Below are positions 35,192 through 42,943 of a stretch of DNA of 64,000 bases, piece after piece. The DNA comes from CAYXAA01 sp964462985 (GTDB taxonomy: Bacteria > Pseudomonadota > Alphaproteobacteria > Rhizobiales > Stappiaceae), in NCBI GenBank assembly GCA_964462985.1, contig CAYXAA010000015.1, forward strand, positions 26,737 to 90,736, in the 5' to 3' direction. Each line of letters begins with the position of its first letter. The stretch's first letter is position 1. The notes beneath the pieces are model-generated. The model made no database searches, was not told the DNA's origin, and worked only from the letters and a program-made list of their open reading frames with translations. Made by a program: the position numbers and the translations under genes.

Positions 35192-35681
35192 CGTTCTCCA
35201 CCCTTTCCGCCGCGATGTCGGGCAGGACACCCTTCAGCGCGATCAATGTGTCGAGCGTCTTTGCCAGGCTCGCCAGCGTGCGCGCGGTCCGCTCCGAATC
35301 GGGGGCCGGACCCGAGGCGGCCCCTTCGGCACTTGCTTGCGCACCGGCCCCGGTTGGCTTTTCCTGCGACCCCGTCGCAGCCTCGGCCCCGCCAATCCCG
35401 GCGCGCCGCTCCAGCCGGGCAATCTCGGCCTCGAATGCGCGGTAGAGCCGGCCGACCAGCCGGATCAAGCCGCTGCCGTCCTGGCTGCGGGCCAGTTCCA
35501 GCACCTCGGCGTGCGCGATCCAGCCGCCGCGCTGCGCCCGTCTGCCGACGGTCCTGGCCGAGACCCCGAGCCGGCGGGCGATCTCGGTCTTTGCCACGCC
35601 CTCGAGCTCATAGGCTCGCCGCGCCGCCGCCCAGGCATCGGCAGACGGCCGCCGGCAGCCGTCCGGTTCCGGTTCGCTCAT
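35079..35681 (-). CDS. GTA small terminase (RcGTA g1-type)
   Basis: 200 residues. An N-terminal helix-turn-helix (GVAKTEIARRLGVSARTVGRRA) is followed by a helical oligomerisation region (RLVGRLYRAFEAEIARLERR). A Pro/Ala/Gly-rich linker leads to a second helical part ending in an acidic tail. RcGTA gp1 has this design and binds DNA with little specificity to support random packaging. It is the first gene of the cluster, so the GTA promoter should lie just upstream at 35682-35932. Confidence 0.85.
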   Translation of the reverse strand: MSEPEPDGCRRPSADAWAAARRAYELEGVAKTEIARRLGVSARTVGRRAQRGGWIAHAEVLELARSQDGSGLIRLVGRLYRAFEAEIARLERRAGIGGAEAATGSQEKPTGAGAQASAEGAASGPAPDSERTARTLASLAKTLDTLIALKGVLPDIAAERVENDVLRAELEGRLARLGAAGAAADLPGGADDGGADVPEA

Positions 35682-35932
35682 GTCGGATCCTGTCGGGGAG
35701 GGCCGCCAGCCGCGGCACGTCGGTTCAGCAGGGACTCACCGGGGCCGGATCGTGTCCGCCCTTCTGGCGCTCCCGCTCCCTGGGGGAGAAGAAGTCGTCC
35801 TGATGCAGTCATGCCAGTGACAAGTCTGAAGTGTGCGGCGGCGCCGTCCTGACGAGTCTACGCCCGCGCATGGCCGGAAGAATGACCGCGTCGGCGCGCA
35901 AGAGGCCCGGCCGGGTCGGCCAGCCCTTCGCT
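35682..35932. promoter_or_regulatory. Probable promoter region of the GTA cluster
   Basis: About 250 nt between the SRPBCC gene and g1, both on the minus strand. As the only sizeable gap upstream of g1, it should contain the main GTA promoter. In R. capsulatus that promoter is controlled by GafA/CtrA; no clear CtrA full site (TTAA-N7-TTAA) is visible here. Confidence 0.4.
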
Positions 35933-36352
35933 TTACGCCCGCTTGGCTCGCCCGTGCCGCTCGGCCAGCGCATCAAGCCCGGTGCGGATGAAGCTGCGGA
36001 TCATTTCGGCCGCATCGGCCTCATCCTGATCCAGCGCCTCGAACCGCGCTTTCCAGGCAACGGTGCTGGCGTTCGGGCCGGCCTCCTCGACACAGAGTTC
36101 GCCAATATAGTCACGCACGGGAAGCGAGGTCACCTCCATGCGATACCGGTAGCGATGCTCGCGCGGCTCGTCCTCGATCAGGCGGTCGACCTGCGGCCCG
36201 CCGCCCTTGGTTACGGCAACGCGCAGTCCACCAGCGCTTTCGACGGAGTGCACCAGCGGATGCCAGTTAGCGACGGAGCCGAAGCCGCCAATCCTGCGCC
36301 ACAGCACGTCGGCTGCCTCGGCGATCCGAACGGTTTCCAGTATCTCGGTCAT
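35933..36352 (-). CDS. SRPBCC family protein (polyketide cyclase/PYR-PYL-like)
   Basis: 139 residues (MTEILETVRIAEAAD; an extra Met precedes it at 36355). START/SRPBCC helix-grip fold pattern: VLWRRIGGFGSVANWHPLV near the start, charged strands LIEDEPREHRYRYRME, and a long C-terminal helix IRSFIRTGLDALAERHG. Such proteins bind or convert small hydrophobic ligands; this subgroup has no assigned substrate. It stands alone upstream of the GTA. Confidence 0.85.
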   Translation of the reverse strand: MTEILETVRIAEAADVLWRRIGGFGSVANWHPLVHSVESAGGLRVAVTKGGGPQVDRLIEDEPREHRYRYRMEVTSLPVRDYIGELCVEEAGPNASTVAWKARFEALDQDEADAAEMIRSFIRTGLDALAERHGRAKRA

Positions 36353-36878
36353 CAAGCCTCTCTACGGCCACATGCCGGGCTGGCCGTCCGGACCCGTCGC
36401 CCGGAACGCCTGCACCTGGCGCATGATGAAGTCAGCTGGGGTGCCTTCTGTCGCCCCGTCGCGGCTGTCGTCCCGGTCTCCTGCCGGGGCCTCGTCCTAG
36501 CGGCCGCGATCATGCAAGCGGCAGGCCCTGGACGGCGATTCCTGCGGCACTCGGCTCCTGTGAGCGGACCCGGCCTCCAAGGCCGGGCGGTCCTGCGGAG
36601 TCCGGGCAAGGACAAGACCCGGCCTGCCGTCCATCACGCTCCAGAAGCGCAGCCACTACGAACCAAAACACGGTAGAACGCAGCTGGTTCCGCCGACGTC
36701 CGCCGCCATGGGCCGGGAATTGCCGATGTCTGTGGGGAAAAGCAGAGAGTGTGTCTCTTCGGCCGCACCTTTGCGACCATAACCAAACCCTACCCGATCA
36801 GCGTCGGGCTGTCAAGGAATTTTTTCCTAGCACCTTGTGCACTGCCTTCCGCGAGTTGAAACAGCCCCACCCCCCGCC
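36353..36878. other. Long non-coding region with hairpins
   Basis: No supported ORF. An 8-bp perfect stem with a 3-nt loop (CCCGGCCT-CCA-AGGCCGGG) lies at 36569-36587 but has no T-tract. AAGGAATTTTTTCCT near 36814-36828 is a small inverted repeat. Together with repeat copy D this makes about 860 nt of intergenic DNA, the longest gap in the window. Confidence 0.4.
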
Positions 36879-37060
36879 GTCATCCCGGACCGTGTGCGCC
36901 GAAGGCGCATCACGAGATCCGGGACCCAGCGACCAAGCCGCGCGGAACGCGCGTCCTTATGCGCGGCCAGCGCCCTTTCTGCGCTAAACGCTGATGAGGA
37001 GCGCGCCTGCGCCTGCTCCGGTCCTCACTCCTGCGATGCTGCCTCGGCCCGGGGTCCAGG
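36879..37060 (+). repeat. Dispersed palindromic repeat, copy D
   Basis: Starts GTCATCCCGGACCGTGTGCG, then GCGCCGAAGGCGC, CACGAGATCCGGGACCCAGC, the CGCGCGGAACGCGCG hairpin and CCTTATGCGCGGCCAGCGCC. The right end carries GGGGTCCAGGAC, reminiscent of the right arm of copy B. It lies upstream of the cysteine protease gene; the right boundary is approximate. Confidence 0.75.
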
Positions 37061-37216
37061 ACGGCGGCCAGCGGGGCGATCCCGTTGAGCGCGCCGTGTC
37101 GCGGGCAAGCACGCCGCCGCCATACCCGCCCATTCCGCCCATTCTGTGATCGAGATCATAACGCCCGCCCTCTCCCCTTCCCATCTGGCGGTGATGCAAC
37201 CAGGAGGGGAATCCCG

Positions 37217-37918
37217 ATGTCGTCCGTCTTCGCGAAGCGCGGTTATGCCGGCAACTATGTCGAGAAGCTCCAGCGCAAGCTCAACACCGTGGTGGTGCCG
37301 GAGCTAGAGCCAGACGGCAAGTTCGGCAGCAAGACCGAGGCTGCCGTCCGCTCCTACCAGGAATTGATGAACCTCGAACCTGATGGCATCGTCGGCGTCT
37401 TCACCGACGCGGTTCTGTTCGGCAAGGCGTTCGACAAGCTGTACCGCCGCCCCGGCTTCGTCGAGCAGGCCAATCCTAAGCTGTGCTGGGCGGCCGCGAC
37501 GGAAAGCTGGCTCACCACCCGTCCCGAGCGGCGCAACCGCAGCCAGCAGGACATCCGCGCGGGCCTCGCCGCCGAGGGGGTGGTCCGCGACGACGGCGCC
37601 CTGTTCATCCCCGATGGCCAGTTCCTGTGGGAGCTCCACATCGGCCTGCGTCCCGTCAGCCGGGCGCCCGGCGAGATTTACGCGGAGATGGCGTCGCGCC
37701 TGATGGCCAGGCACGGGCCGCTGATGATCGGCTACAAGCCGTCCGAGGGATCGGTCGGCCATGTCGAGGTGATGTGGGGCACCACGATTCATGCCGGCAT
37801 GCCGGCAATCGTGATGATGGACCCGATCCGCGGTTGGATGGTGAAGCCGGTGCCGGACATCCACGGCCTGAGCGGCCGCGTCGTAATCTGGCTGCCGAAG
37901 ATCCCGCTGATCCTGTGA
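37217..37918 (+). CDS. Peptidoglycan-binding-like domain fused to a papain-like (AvrRpt2/C70-type) cysteine protease
   Basis: 233 residues from the ATG at 37217, which follows an AGGAGGGG ribosome-binding site. The N-terminal part (about 8-65) is a PG_binding_1-like domain (VEKLQRKLNTVVVP, DGKFGSKTEAAVRSYQELMN, DGIVGVFT). The C-terminal part is papain-like: Gln84 and Cys90 spaced as in papain (QANPKLCWAA), His182 (VGHVEVMWG) and Asp202 (VMMDPIRGW). No signal peptide or membrane segment is visible. AvrRpt2-type proteases are best known as effectors; here a cell-wall, competition or housekeeping role is equally possible. Confidence 0.8.
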   Translation: MSSVFAKRGYAGNYVEKLQRKLNTVVVPELEPDGKFGSKTEAAVRSYQELMNLEPDGIVGVFTDAVLFGKAFDKLYRRPGFVEQANPKLCWAAATESWLTTRPERRNRSQQDIRAGLAAEGVVRDDGALFIPDGQFLWELHIGLRPVSRAPGEIYAEMASRLMARHGPLMIGYKPSEGSVGHVEVMWGTTIHAGMPAIVMMDPIRGWMVKPVPDIHGLSGRVVIWLPKIPLIL

Positions 37919-38148
37919 TCGCGGCCATGCTCCGCCATTGCAAAGGCGCAGCCAGGGTCTGCCAACAGGCCGCCCGGCCGTTGCTCTTCAACGGCCCCCG
38001 TCGCTGCGGACGATGGCTTTGACACCCCGGCTTCCGGACTCTTACCGATGCAGGCGGTAACCCTTTGTTCCCGAATTGCCTGCAATAGGTTGGAACGGCG
38101 GCATTTTTTCTTCCGTCAGTTTCCCAGACGATCCGGGCCGAGGCTTAC

Positions 38149-39480
38149 ATGCAAGAAGAAGACATCTCCCATCGCCTGCGTTTCCACGGCATCGACGACA
38201 CCATGCGTGCGGTGCTGCCCGAGGTCTGGCGCGACATTGAGGCCGATCTGCCGGAAATTTTCGCCGGCTTCTACAGCCACGTCACATCGGAGCCGCATCT
38301 GGCCAAAATGGTCGGCAATAACATTCCGCGGCTGATCGCCGCACAGACCCGCCACTGGGAGCGCCTGTTCACCGGCCGGTTCGACCCCGACTATGCCGCA
38401 AGCAGCCGCCGCATCGGTCTTACACACTATCGCATCGGGCTCGAGCCGCGCTGGTATATCGGCGGCTACAGCCACGTGTTGAAGGCGCTGACCGCCGTGG
38501 TCGTCGCCAAGAACGCCTTGCGCCCGAAGCGGCTCGCAGCCCGGATCCAGGCGCTGGAGGCCGTGCTGATGCTCGACATGGACTATGCCATCTCGGTCTA
38601 TCAGGACGAACTCGTTGCCGAGCGGCAGCGGCGCGGCGAAACGCTCGCCGAGGCGATTGCGAGCTTCTCGACGGCCGTGTCGCAGTCGATGGCGGTCGCC
38701 GCCCGGGCGAACGATGATCTCGACGCCGCCGCGCGCGCGCTGGAACAGGCCACCGACGGGACCGACCGCAGCGTCGCCGAGGCCTCCGGCTCGGTCGAAG
38801 CGGTGAACGGCGGTGTGCAGACGGTCGCCAAGGCCACCGAGGAGCTGTCGGCCTCCGTCGCCGAGATCGGCGGCCAGTCGGAACGGTCGGCGGCGATCGC
38901 CCACCGCGCCACGCAGGAGACGCGCGAGATCCGTGACGCCATCGCCGCGCTCGCCAACCGCGCCCAGGAGATCGGCGACGTCGTCAAGCTGATCTCCGAC
39001 ATCGCCGCCCAGACCAACCTGCTCGCCCTCAACGCCACGATCGAGGCCGCCCGCGCCGGCGACGCCGGCCGCGGCTTTGCCGTCGTGGCGCAGGAGGTCA
39101 AGGCGCTGGCCGGACAGACGGCGACGGCGACGACGGAGATCTCCGAGCGCGTCGCCACCATCCAGCAGGCCACCAGCGACAACGTCGTGCGCATCGCCGG
39201 GATCAATGACGTGATGGAGGAGGTCAGCAGCATTGCGGCTGCGATCGCCGCGGCGGTCGAGCAGCAGGTGTCCGCAACCCAGGACATCGCCCAGACCATG
39301 GCCGAGGCCGCCCGTGACACCGGCAGTGTCTCCGGCGTGATGGCCGGGCTCCGGCAGCAGTCGGAGGGCGCCCGTGAGGCTGGCCGCAACGTCGCCGAGG
39401 CCCGCCGGCGCCTCGACACCGAACTCGGCGCCCTGCAACGCGACATCGACGCCTTCGTGTCGGTGGCACGGGAGGTGTGA
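38149..39480 (+). CDS. Globin-coupled methyl-accepting chemotaxis sensor (HemAT-like)
   Basis: 443 residues, no membrane segment, so cytoplasmic. Residues 1-155 form a protoglobin-type sensor globin with proximal heme His93 in IGLTHYRIGLEPRWYIGGY. A linker leads to an MCP signalling domain with the conserved hairpin tip region DIAAQTNLLALNATIEAARAGDAGRGFAVVAQEVKALA (about 284-321). It should bind O2 or another gas on heme and signal through CheA/CheW, giving aerotaxis. No che genes lie nearby, so it must use a system encoded elsewhere. Confidence 0.94.
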   Translation: MQEEDISHRLRFHGIDDTMRAVLPEVWRDIEADLPEIFAGFYSHVTSEPHLAKMVGNNIPRLIAAQTRHWERLFTGRFDPDYAASSRRIGLTHYRIGLEPRWYIGGYSHVLKALTAVVVAKNALRPKRLAARIQALEAVLMLDMDYAISVYQDELVAERQRRGETLAEAIASFSTAVSQSMAVAARANDDLDAAARALEQATDGTDRSVAEASGSVEAVNGGVQTVAKATEELSASVAEIGGQSERSAAIAHRATQETREIRDAIAALANRAQEIGDVVKLISDIAAQTNLLALNATIEAARAGDAGRGFAVVAQEVKALAGQTATATTEISERVATIQQATSDNVVRIAGINDVMEEVSSIAAAIAAAVEQQVSATQDIAQTMAEAARDTGSVSGVMAGLRQQSEGAREAGRNVAEARRRLDTELGALQRDIDAFVSVAREV

Positions 39481-39588
39481 CGTCGGGCCATCCGGACGCG
39501 GCGACCTCCCCGGCTGTCGCGCCGCACCGGCTGTTTTGCGATCCCCGCCGCCGTGCCATGATGGGCGAAACGACGGGAGAGACAGCCG

Positions 39589-40011
39589 ATGAACGACATC
39601 CACCGCGGCGCCTGCCTGTGCGGCGCCGTCCGGTTCCGCACCAGCGGCAAGCTGCGCGGCGTCATCTACTGCCACTGTTCGCAGTGCCGCCGGCAGGCCG
39701 GGCATGTCATGGCGGCGACCGCCGTCGACGACGCACGGCTTGAGGTCGACGGGGCCGAAAATCTCACCTGGTTCGCCGCCTCCGACGCCGCCCGGCGCGG
39801 CTTCTGTCGCACCTGCGGCTCGGCGCTGTTTTGGAAGCGAAACGGGGCGGCCCAGACCTCGATCTTCGCCGGCGCCTTCGAGCAGCCGAGCGGGCTTGAG
39901 GGTGAATCCCACATCTTCGTCGCCGACAAGGGCGACTATTACGATATCACCGACAACCTGCCGCAATATCCCCGCGCGGCACCGACTGCCGAAGCAGCCG
40001 GGGACGGGTAG
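39589..40011 (+). CDS. GFA family zinc protein
   Basis: 140 residues. Metal-binding cysteines occur in the family order: GACLCGAVRF, YCHCSQCRRQAGH, FCRTCGSALFW. GFA proteins are named after an enzyme once thought to join glutathione and formaldehyde; most members have no proven reaction. It lies 108 nt downstream of the globin sensor on the same strand and is probably independent. Confidence 0.9.
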   Translation: MNDIHRGACLCGAVRFRTSGKLRGVIYCHCSQCRRQAGHVMAATAVDDARLEVDGAENLTWFAASDAARRGFCRTCGSALFWKRNGAAQTSIFAGAFEQPSGLEGESHIFVADKGDYYDITDNLPQYPRAAPTAEAAGDG

Positions 40012-40071
40012 ACGGATGAGGCTGCGGCCTCGGGCGCGACATCAGGTCGTTTCCCCGCGCTACCCTCTGCC

Positions 40072-40168
40072 GTCATCCTGGACCGCGTGCGCCGCAGGCG
40101 CATCGCGCGATTTTGGACCCAGCGACCAAGTCGCGCGGAACGCGCGTCCATAGGCCCGAATGCGCCTT
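40072..40168 (+). repeat. Dispersed palindromic repeat, copy E (short form)
   Basis: Starts GTCATCCTGGACCGCGTGCG, then GCGCCGCAGGCGC, TTTTGGACCCAGCGACCAAG, the CGCGCGGAACGCGCG hairpin and TCCATAGGCCC. It matches the left half of copies A and D closely and lacks the right half. It lies between convergent genes (GFA and GGDEF), where it may act as a bidirectional terminator. Confidence 0.75.
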
Positions 40169-40255
40169 GTTTCACCGCTGATCACATCGGCGCAAGTCCA
40201 CCGCCCCCCGTGGCCGTCCGGGAGCCTCTCGCGGCCGTCCTGGAAGCGTCTGCCG

Positions 40256-42127
40256 CTACTCCCCCGCCACCACCGCGCTCGCCGCCCCGTCGCCGGACAG
40301 GACGGTCATCACCGTGTTGCGGCCCGCGGCCTTGGCGGCATAAAGCGCGGCGTCGGCGCGATTGAGGGTGGTTCCGATGTCGATGTCGCTCGCCGTCGGC
40401 ACGGTGATGCCGATGCTGACGGTGACCGGCCGCAGCGCCGCATGGCCGGCCCGGCCGCCGGCTGGGCCTTCCGTATCCGTCCCCGCGAAGGTCGCCGCGA
40501 CGGCGCGGCGCAGGCGCTCGCCGACCTTTGCCGCATCCACGATCTTGAGGCCAGGCAGCACCACGGCGAACTCCTCGCCGCCGACCCGGCCGAGAATGTC
40601 GTAGGGCCTGAGTTCCTGGCGCAGCGCCGCAACGATGCTGATCAAGGTCTCGTCGCCGGCCTGATGGCCGAGCGTGTCGTTGACCGCCTTGAAGTTGTCG
40701 GCGTCGATCGAGGCCAGGGCAAACGGCTCGCCGCGGCGGAAGCGCTCGAACTCGAGCTTGGCAAGGCGCAGGAATTCACGGCGGTTGTAGAGGCCGGTTA
40801 GCTCATCGACGGTGGCCAGCCGCCGCAGTTCCGCCTGGACCCGGTGGAGTTCCTCGATATCGCGCTCGCGCGCCAGCTCGTGGCCGACCCAGTCGGCGAA
40901 GAGCCGGACCAGCTCCTTGTGCGTCGCCGTGAAAGGCTGCGGCTTGACCTTGTCAGAGCCGAAACACAGCGTGCCGAAGAGCGTGTCGTCGACAAAGACC
41001 CGGGCACCGATGAAGGACAGCATCGGCCGCGGTTCCGTCTCCGGGGTCAGCACGCCGAAGGCGGAAGCGTCCTCGATCGCGACGGCCGGGGCGGTCGCGA
41101 TCACCACGCGGCTGAACGAGCGGTCGTGCGGGACCTGATAGCCGGGGCGCAGCCGCTCGCTGATCGGCAGGCAGTGTTCAGCAATGAAGCCGTCCGCCTC
41201 GTAGCGCGCCAGCATGGCAAAGGGCATCTCGAAGATGCGGCGGCCGAGGTCGAGCATCGCCTTGACCTTGCCGTCGGTGTGGAGTTCACGATCCGACGTG
41301 ATGGCGTAGAAGTCGCGCAGCGCCCGCTCCGCCAGGTGTTCGCGGGCGACATCGACCACGAGCGCGAGCACCGAATCCACGGTGCCGTCCGCGGAGACAT
41401 CCGGAAAAAAGTGTGCGCGGACCTCACGGGTGATGCCGTCAGGGTAGAGCATGTGCATGTCGAAGACCTGGCGCTCCCCGGCCAGCGCGGCCCTTAGCTG
41501 CGGCGCGAAGGCGGCGGCAGCCTCCGGCGTCGACACCTCCCCGACGGTGCGACCGATCAGTTCGTCCGGCGTGCGCCCGAACCAGGAGGCGCCGTAGGCA
41601 TTGATGCTGAGGTAACGCGCCTCGCTGTCGATCACGGCGATCAGGCACGGCAGGGTCTCGAACAGCCGCTGCAGGCGCTGCTCGGCCCGGTGCAGCGCAT
41701 CAAGGACCGACCCGGAGCGGGCCGCGGTGCTGCCGCTGTCCCGGGCAGTCGCCACCGCTTCGGCCGGGCGCAGGATCAGCACGGCGCCGCGGCCGCCGGG
41801 GCCGAGTGCGATCGGCCCGCCGCAGACATCGAGCGCCAGCGTGGTCCCGTCGCTGCGGCGGCCGCCGACGCGGCGGAACCGCTCTGCCAGGGCGGGCCAG
41901 CCCAGGCTCGCCTCGGCCCCGTCGCCGCCCTCTTCGTCGGGACCGGCATCGGCCAGCAGCCGTGCGACGCTTTCTCCGGTCAAGGCTTCGGAAGGATAAC
42001 CGAACAGCGCCTCGGCGGCGCCGTTGACGAACGCGAACCGGCCGTTCGCCCCCGTGGCGAGAACAGCGTCCTCGAACTCGGCAAACACGACGGACAAAGT
42101 CGCGGAAGAAATGCCTAGCCCGTGCAT
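40256..42127 (-). CDS. PAS-PAS-GAF-GGDEF diguanylate cyclase
   Basis: 623 residues. PAS 1 about 10-120 (AVLATGANGRFAFVNGAAEA), PAS 2 about 155-280 (LIAVIDSEARYLSINAYGAS), GAF about 285-435, GGDEF about 455-615. The active site is GGEEF, preceded by RPYD exactly five residues upstream, an intact inhibitory I-site, so an active, product-inhibited cyclase making c-di-GMP is likely. No membrane segment; soluble sensor. No EAL domain. No partner gene nearby. Confidence 0.93.
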   Translation of the reverse strand: MHGLGISSATLSVVFAEFEDAVLATGANGRFAFVNGAAEALFGYPSEALTGESVARLLADAGPDEEGGDGAEASLGWPALAERFRRVGGRRSDGTTLALDVCGGPIALGPGGRGAVLILRPAEAVATARDSGSTAARSGSVLDALHRAEQRLQRLFETLPCLIAVIDSEARYLSINAYGASWFGRTPDELIGRTVGEVSTPEAAAAFAPQLRAALAGERQVFDMHMLYPDGITREVRAHFFPDVSADGTVDSVLALVVDVAREHLAERALRDFYAITSDRELHTDGKVKAMLDLGRRIFEMPFAMLARYEADGFIAEHCLPISERLRPGYQVPHDRSFSRVVIATAPAVAIEDASAFGVLTPETEPRPMLSFIGARVFVDDTLFGTLCFGSDKVKPQPFTATHKELVRLFADWVGHELARERDIEELHRVQAELRRLATVDELTGLYNRREFLRLAKLEFERFRRGEPFALASIDADNFKAVNDTLGHQAGDETLISIVAALRQELRPYDILGRVGGEEFAVVLPGLKIVDAAKVGERLRRAVAATFAGTDTEGPAGGRAGHAALRPVTVSIGITVPTASDIDIGTTLNRADAALYAAKAAGRNTVMTVLSGDGAASAVVAGE

Positions 42128-42315
42128 CTTTCCCGTTACCGGTGGACCGGACCCGGCACGTCGCCGAGATCTTCGCCGCCACCCTCTTTTTCGGGCGCAA
42201 CCCCGCGCCGGTTATACTTGTTGCGGCGTCACCATAACAGTGCGCGGTAGACAATTCCTTACCGTAAGGTCACATCTTCCATTTTCCTGCGGGTGACCTT
42301 CTTCCTTCCGTACCG

Positions 42316-42795
42316 TCACGTCTCGCCGTAACGCTCGCACGGCCAGGTGACGACGTGGTTCTCGTAGTCCTCGACGGCGATGCCGTCCTCGGACCGGGTG
42401 CGGCCGCGCACGGAAATGCCCGCGGCATGCACGCTATCGGGGTCGCCGGACACCAGCGGATGCCACCAGTAAAGATCCCGGCCTTCTGCAAGCAGCCGGT
42501 AGGCACAGGTCGGCGGCAGCCAGGTAATCGACCGCACCGTCTCCGCGGTCAGCGGCAGGCAGTCCGGCACCGTTTGCATCCGGTTGGAATAATCGCGGCA
42601 ACGGCAGGAGTGGTCGTCGAGCAGCGTGCAGCGGATGTCGGTCCAGGCGATCTCGCCGGTGTCGTAGTCTTCGAGCTTGTTGAGACAGCAGCGGCCGCAG
42701 CCGTCGCACAGCGCTTCCCATTCGTCCGGGCTGAGCGCTTCAAGCTCCTTCTCCTGCCAGTACGGGCGCCCTTCGGCCGCCTTGTGATGGGTCAT
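42316..42795 (-). CDS. YcgN family cysteine cluster protein (UPF0260)
   Basis: 159 residues. Cysteines in LCDGCGRCCLNKLEDYDTG, IRCTLLDDHSCRCRDYSNR and LPPTCAYRLLAEGRDLYWWH follow the UPF0260 pattern (CxxCGxCC...), suggesting an Fe-S or zinc centre. The function is not established. The start chosen is the ATG at 42795; an upstream ATG giving MSRKPKHRKRSMTHHK is possible. It is divergent from the PBP gene with about 150 nt between. Confidence 0.9.
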   Translation of the reverse strand: MTHHKAAEGRPYWQEKELEALSPDEWEALCDGCGRCCLNKLEDYDTGEIAWTDIRCTLLDDHSCRCRDYSNRMQTVPDCLPLTAETVRSITWLPPTCAYRLLAEGRDLYWWHPLVSGDPDSVHAAGISVRGRTRSEDGIAVEDYENHVVTWPCERYGET

Positions 42796-42943
42796 TGACC
42801 TTTTCCGGTGTTTCGGCTTCCTTGACATTGATGGCGCAACCTCGCTGGACCGGGTGCGACCGCGGGCCTGCGGCCGGATCCGCGCGAAGAGGGTCCGACG
42901 GCACCCAGTACCCGCTTTCAAGGACAGTGGGTAGTAAAATGGC

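Larger units (their letters stand above)
15903..35681 (-). mobile_element. RcGTA-like gene transfer agent (domesticated prophage) structural cluster with lysis genes
   Basis: All head-to-tail genes of the Rhodobacter capsulatus GTA model (g1 to g15) can be matched in order on the minus strand, from the small terminase at 35681 down to the megatron ending at 18181. They are followed by a DUF2793 protein, an endolysin and a holin-like gene. No integrase, repressor, replication gene or attachment site is visible, as expected for a GTA rather than an active temperate phage. Cargo genes and dispersed repeats interrupt the otherwise compact order. The module matches are from residue patterns, not a database search. 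Confidence 0.92.

Noticed and set aside
36569..36587. Perfect 8-bp hairpin as a rho-independent terminator
   Set aside because: No T-tract follows on either strand, so a terminator call is not supported.
38116..39966. 616-aa minus-strand ORF opposite the globin chemoreceptor
   Set aside because: Gly/Asp/Arg-rich mirror of the MCP gene.
22571..40168. CRISPR array from the repeated GTCATCC elements
   Set aside because: Copies are kilobases apart, differ in length, and have no regular spacers or cas genes.
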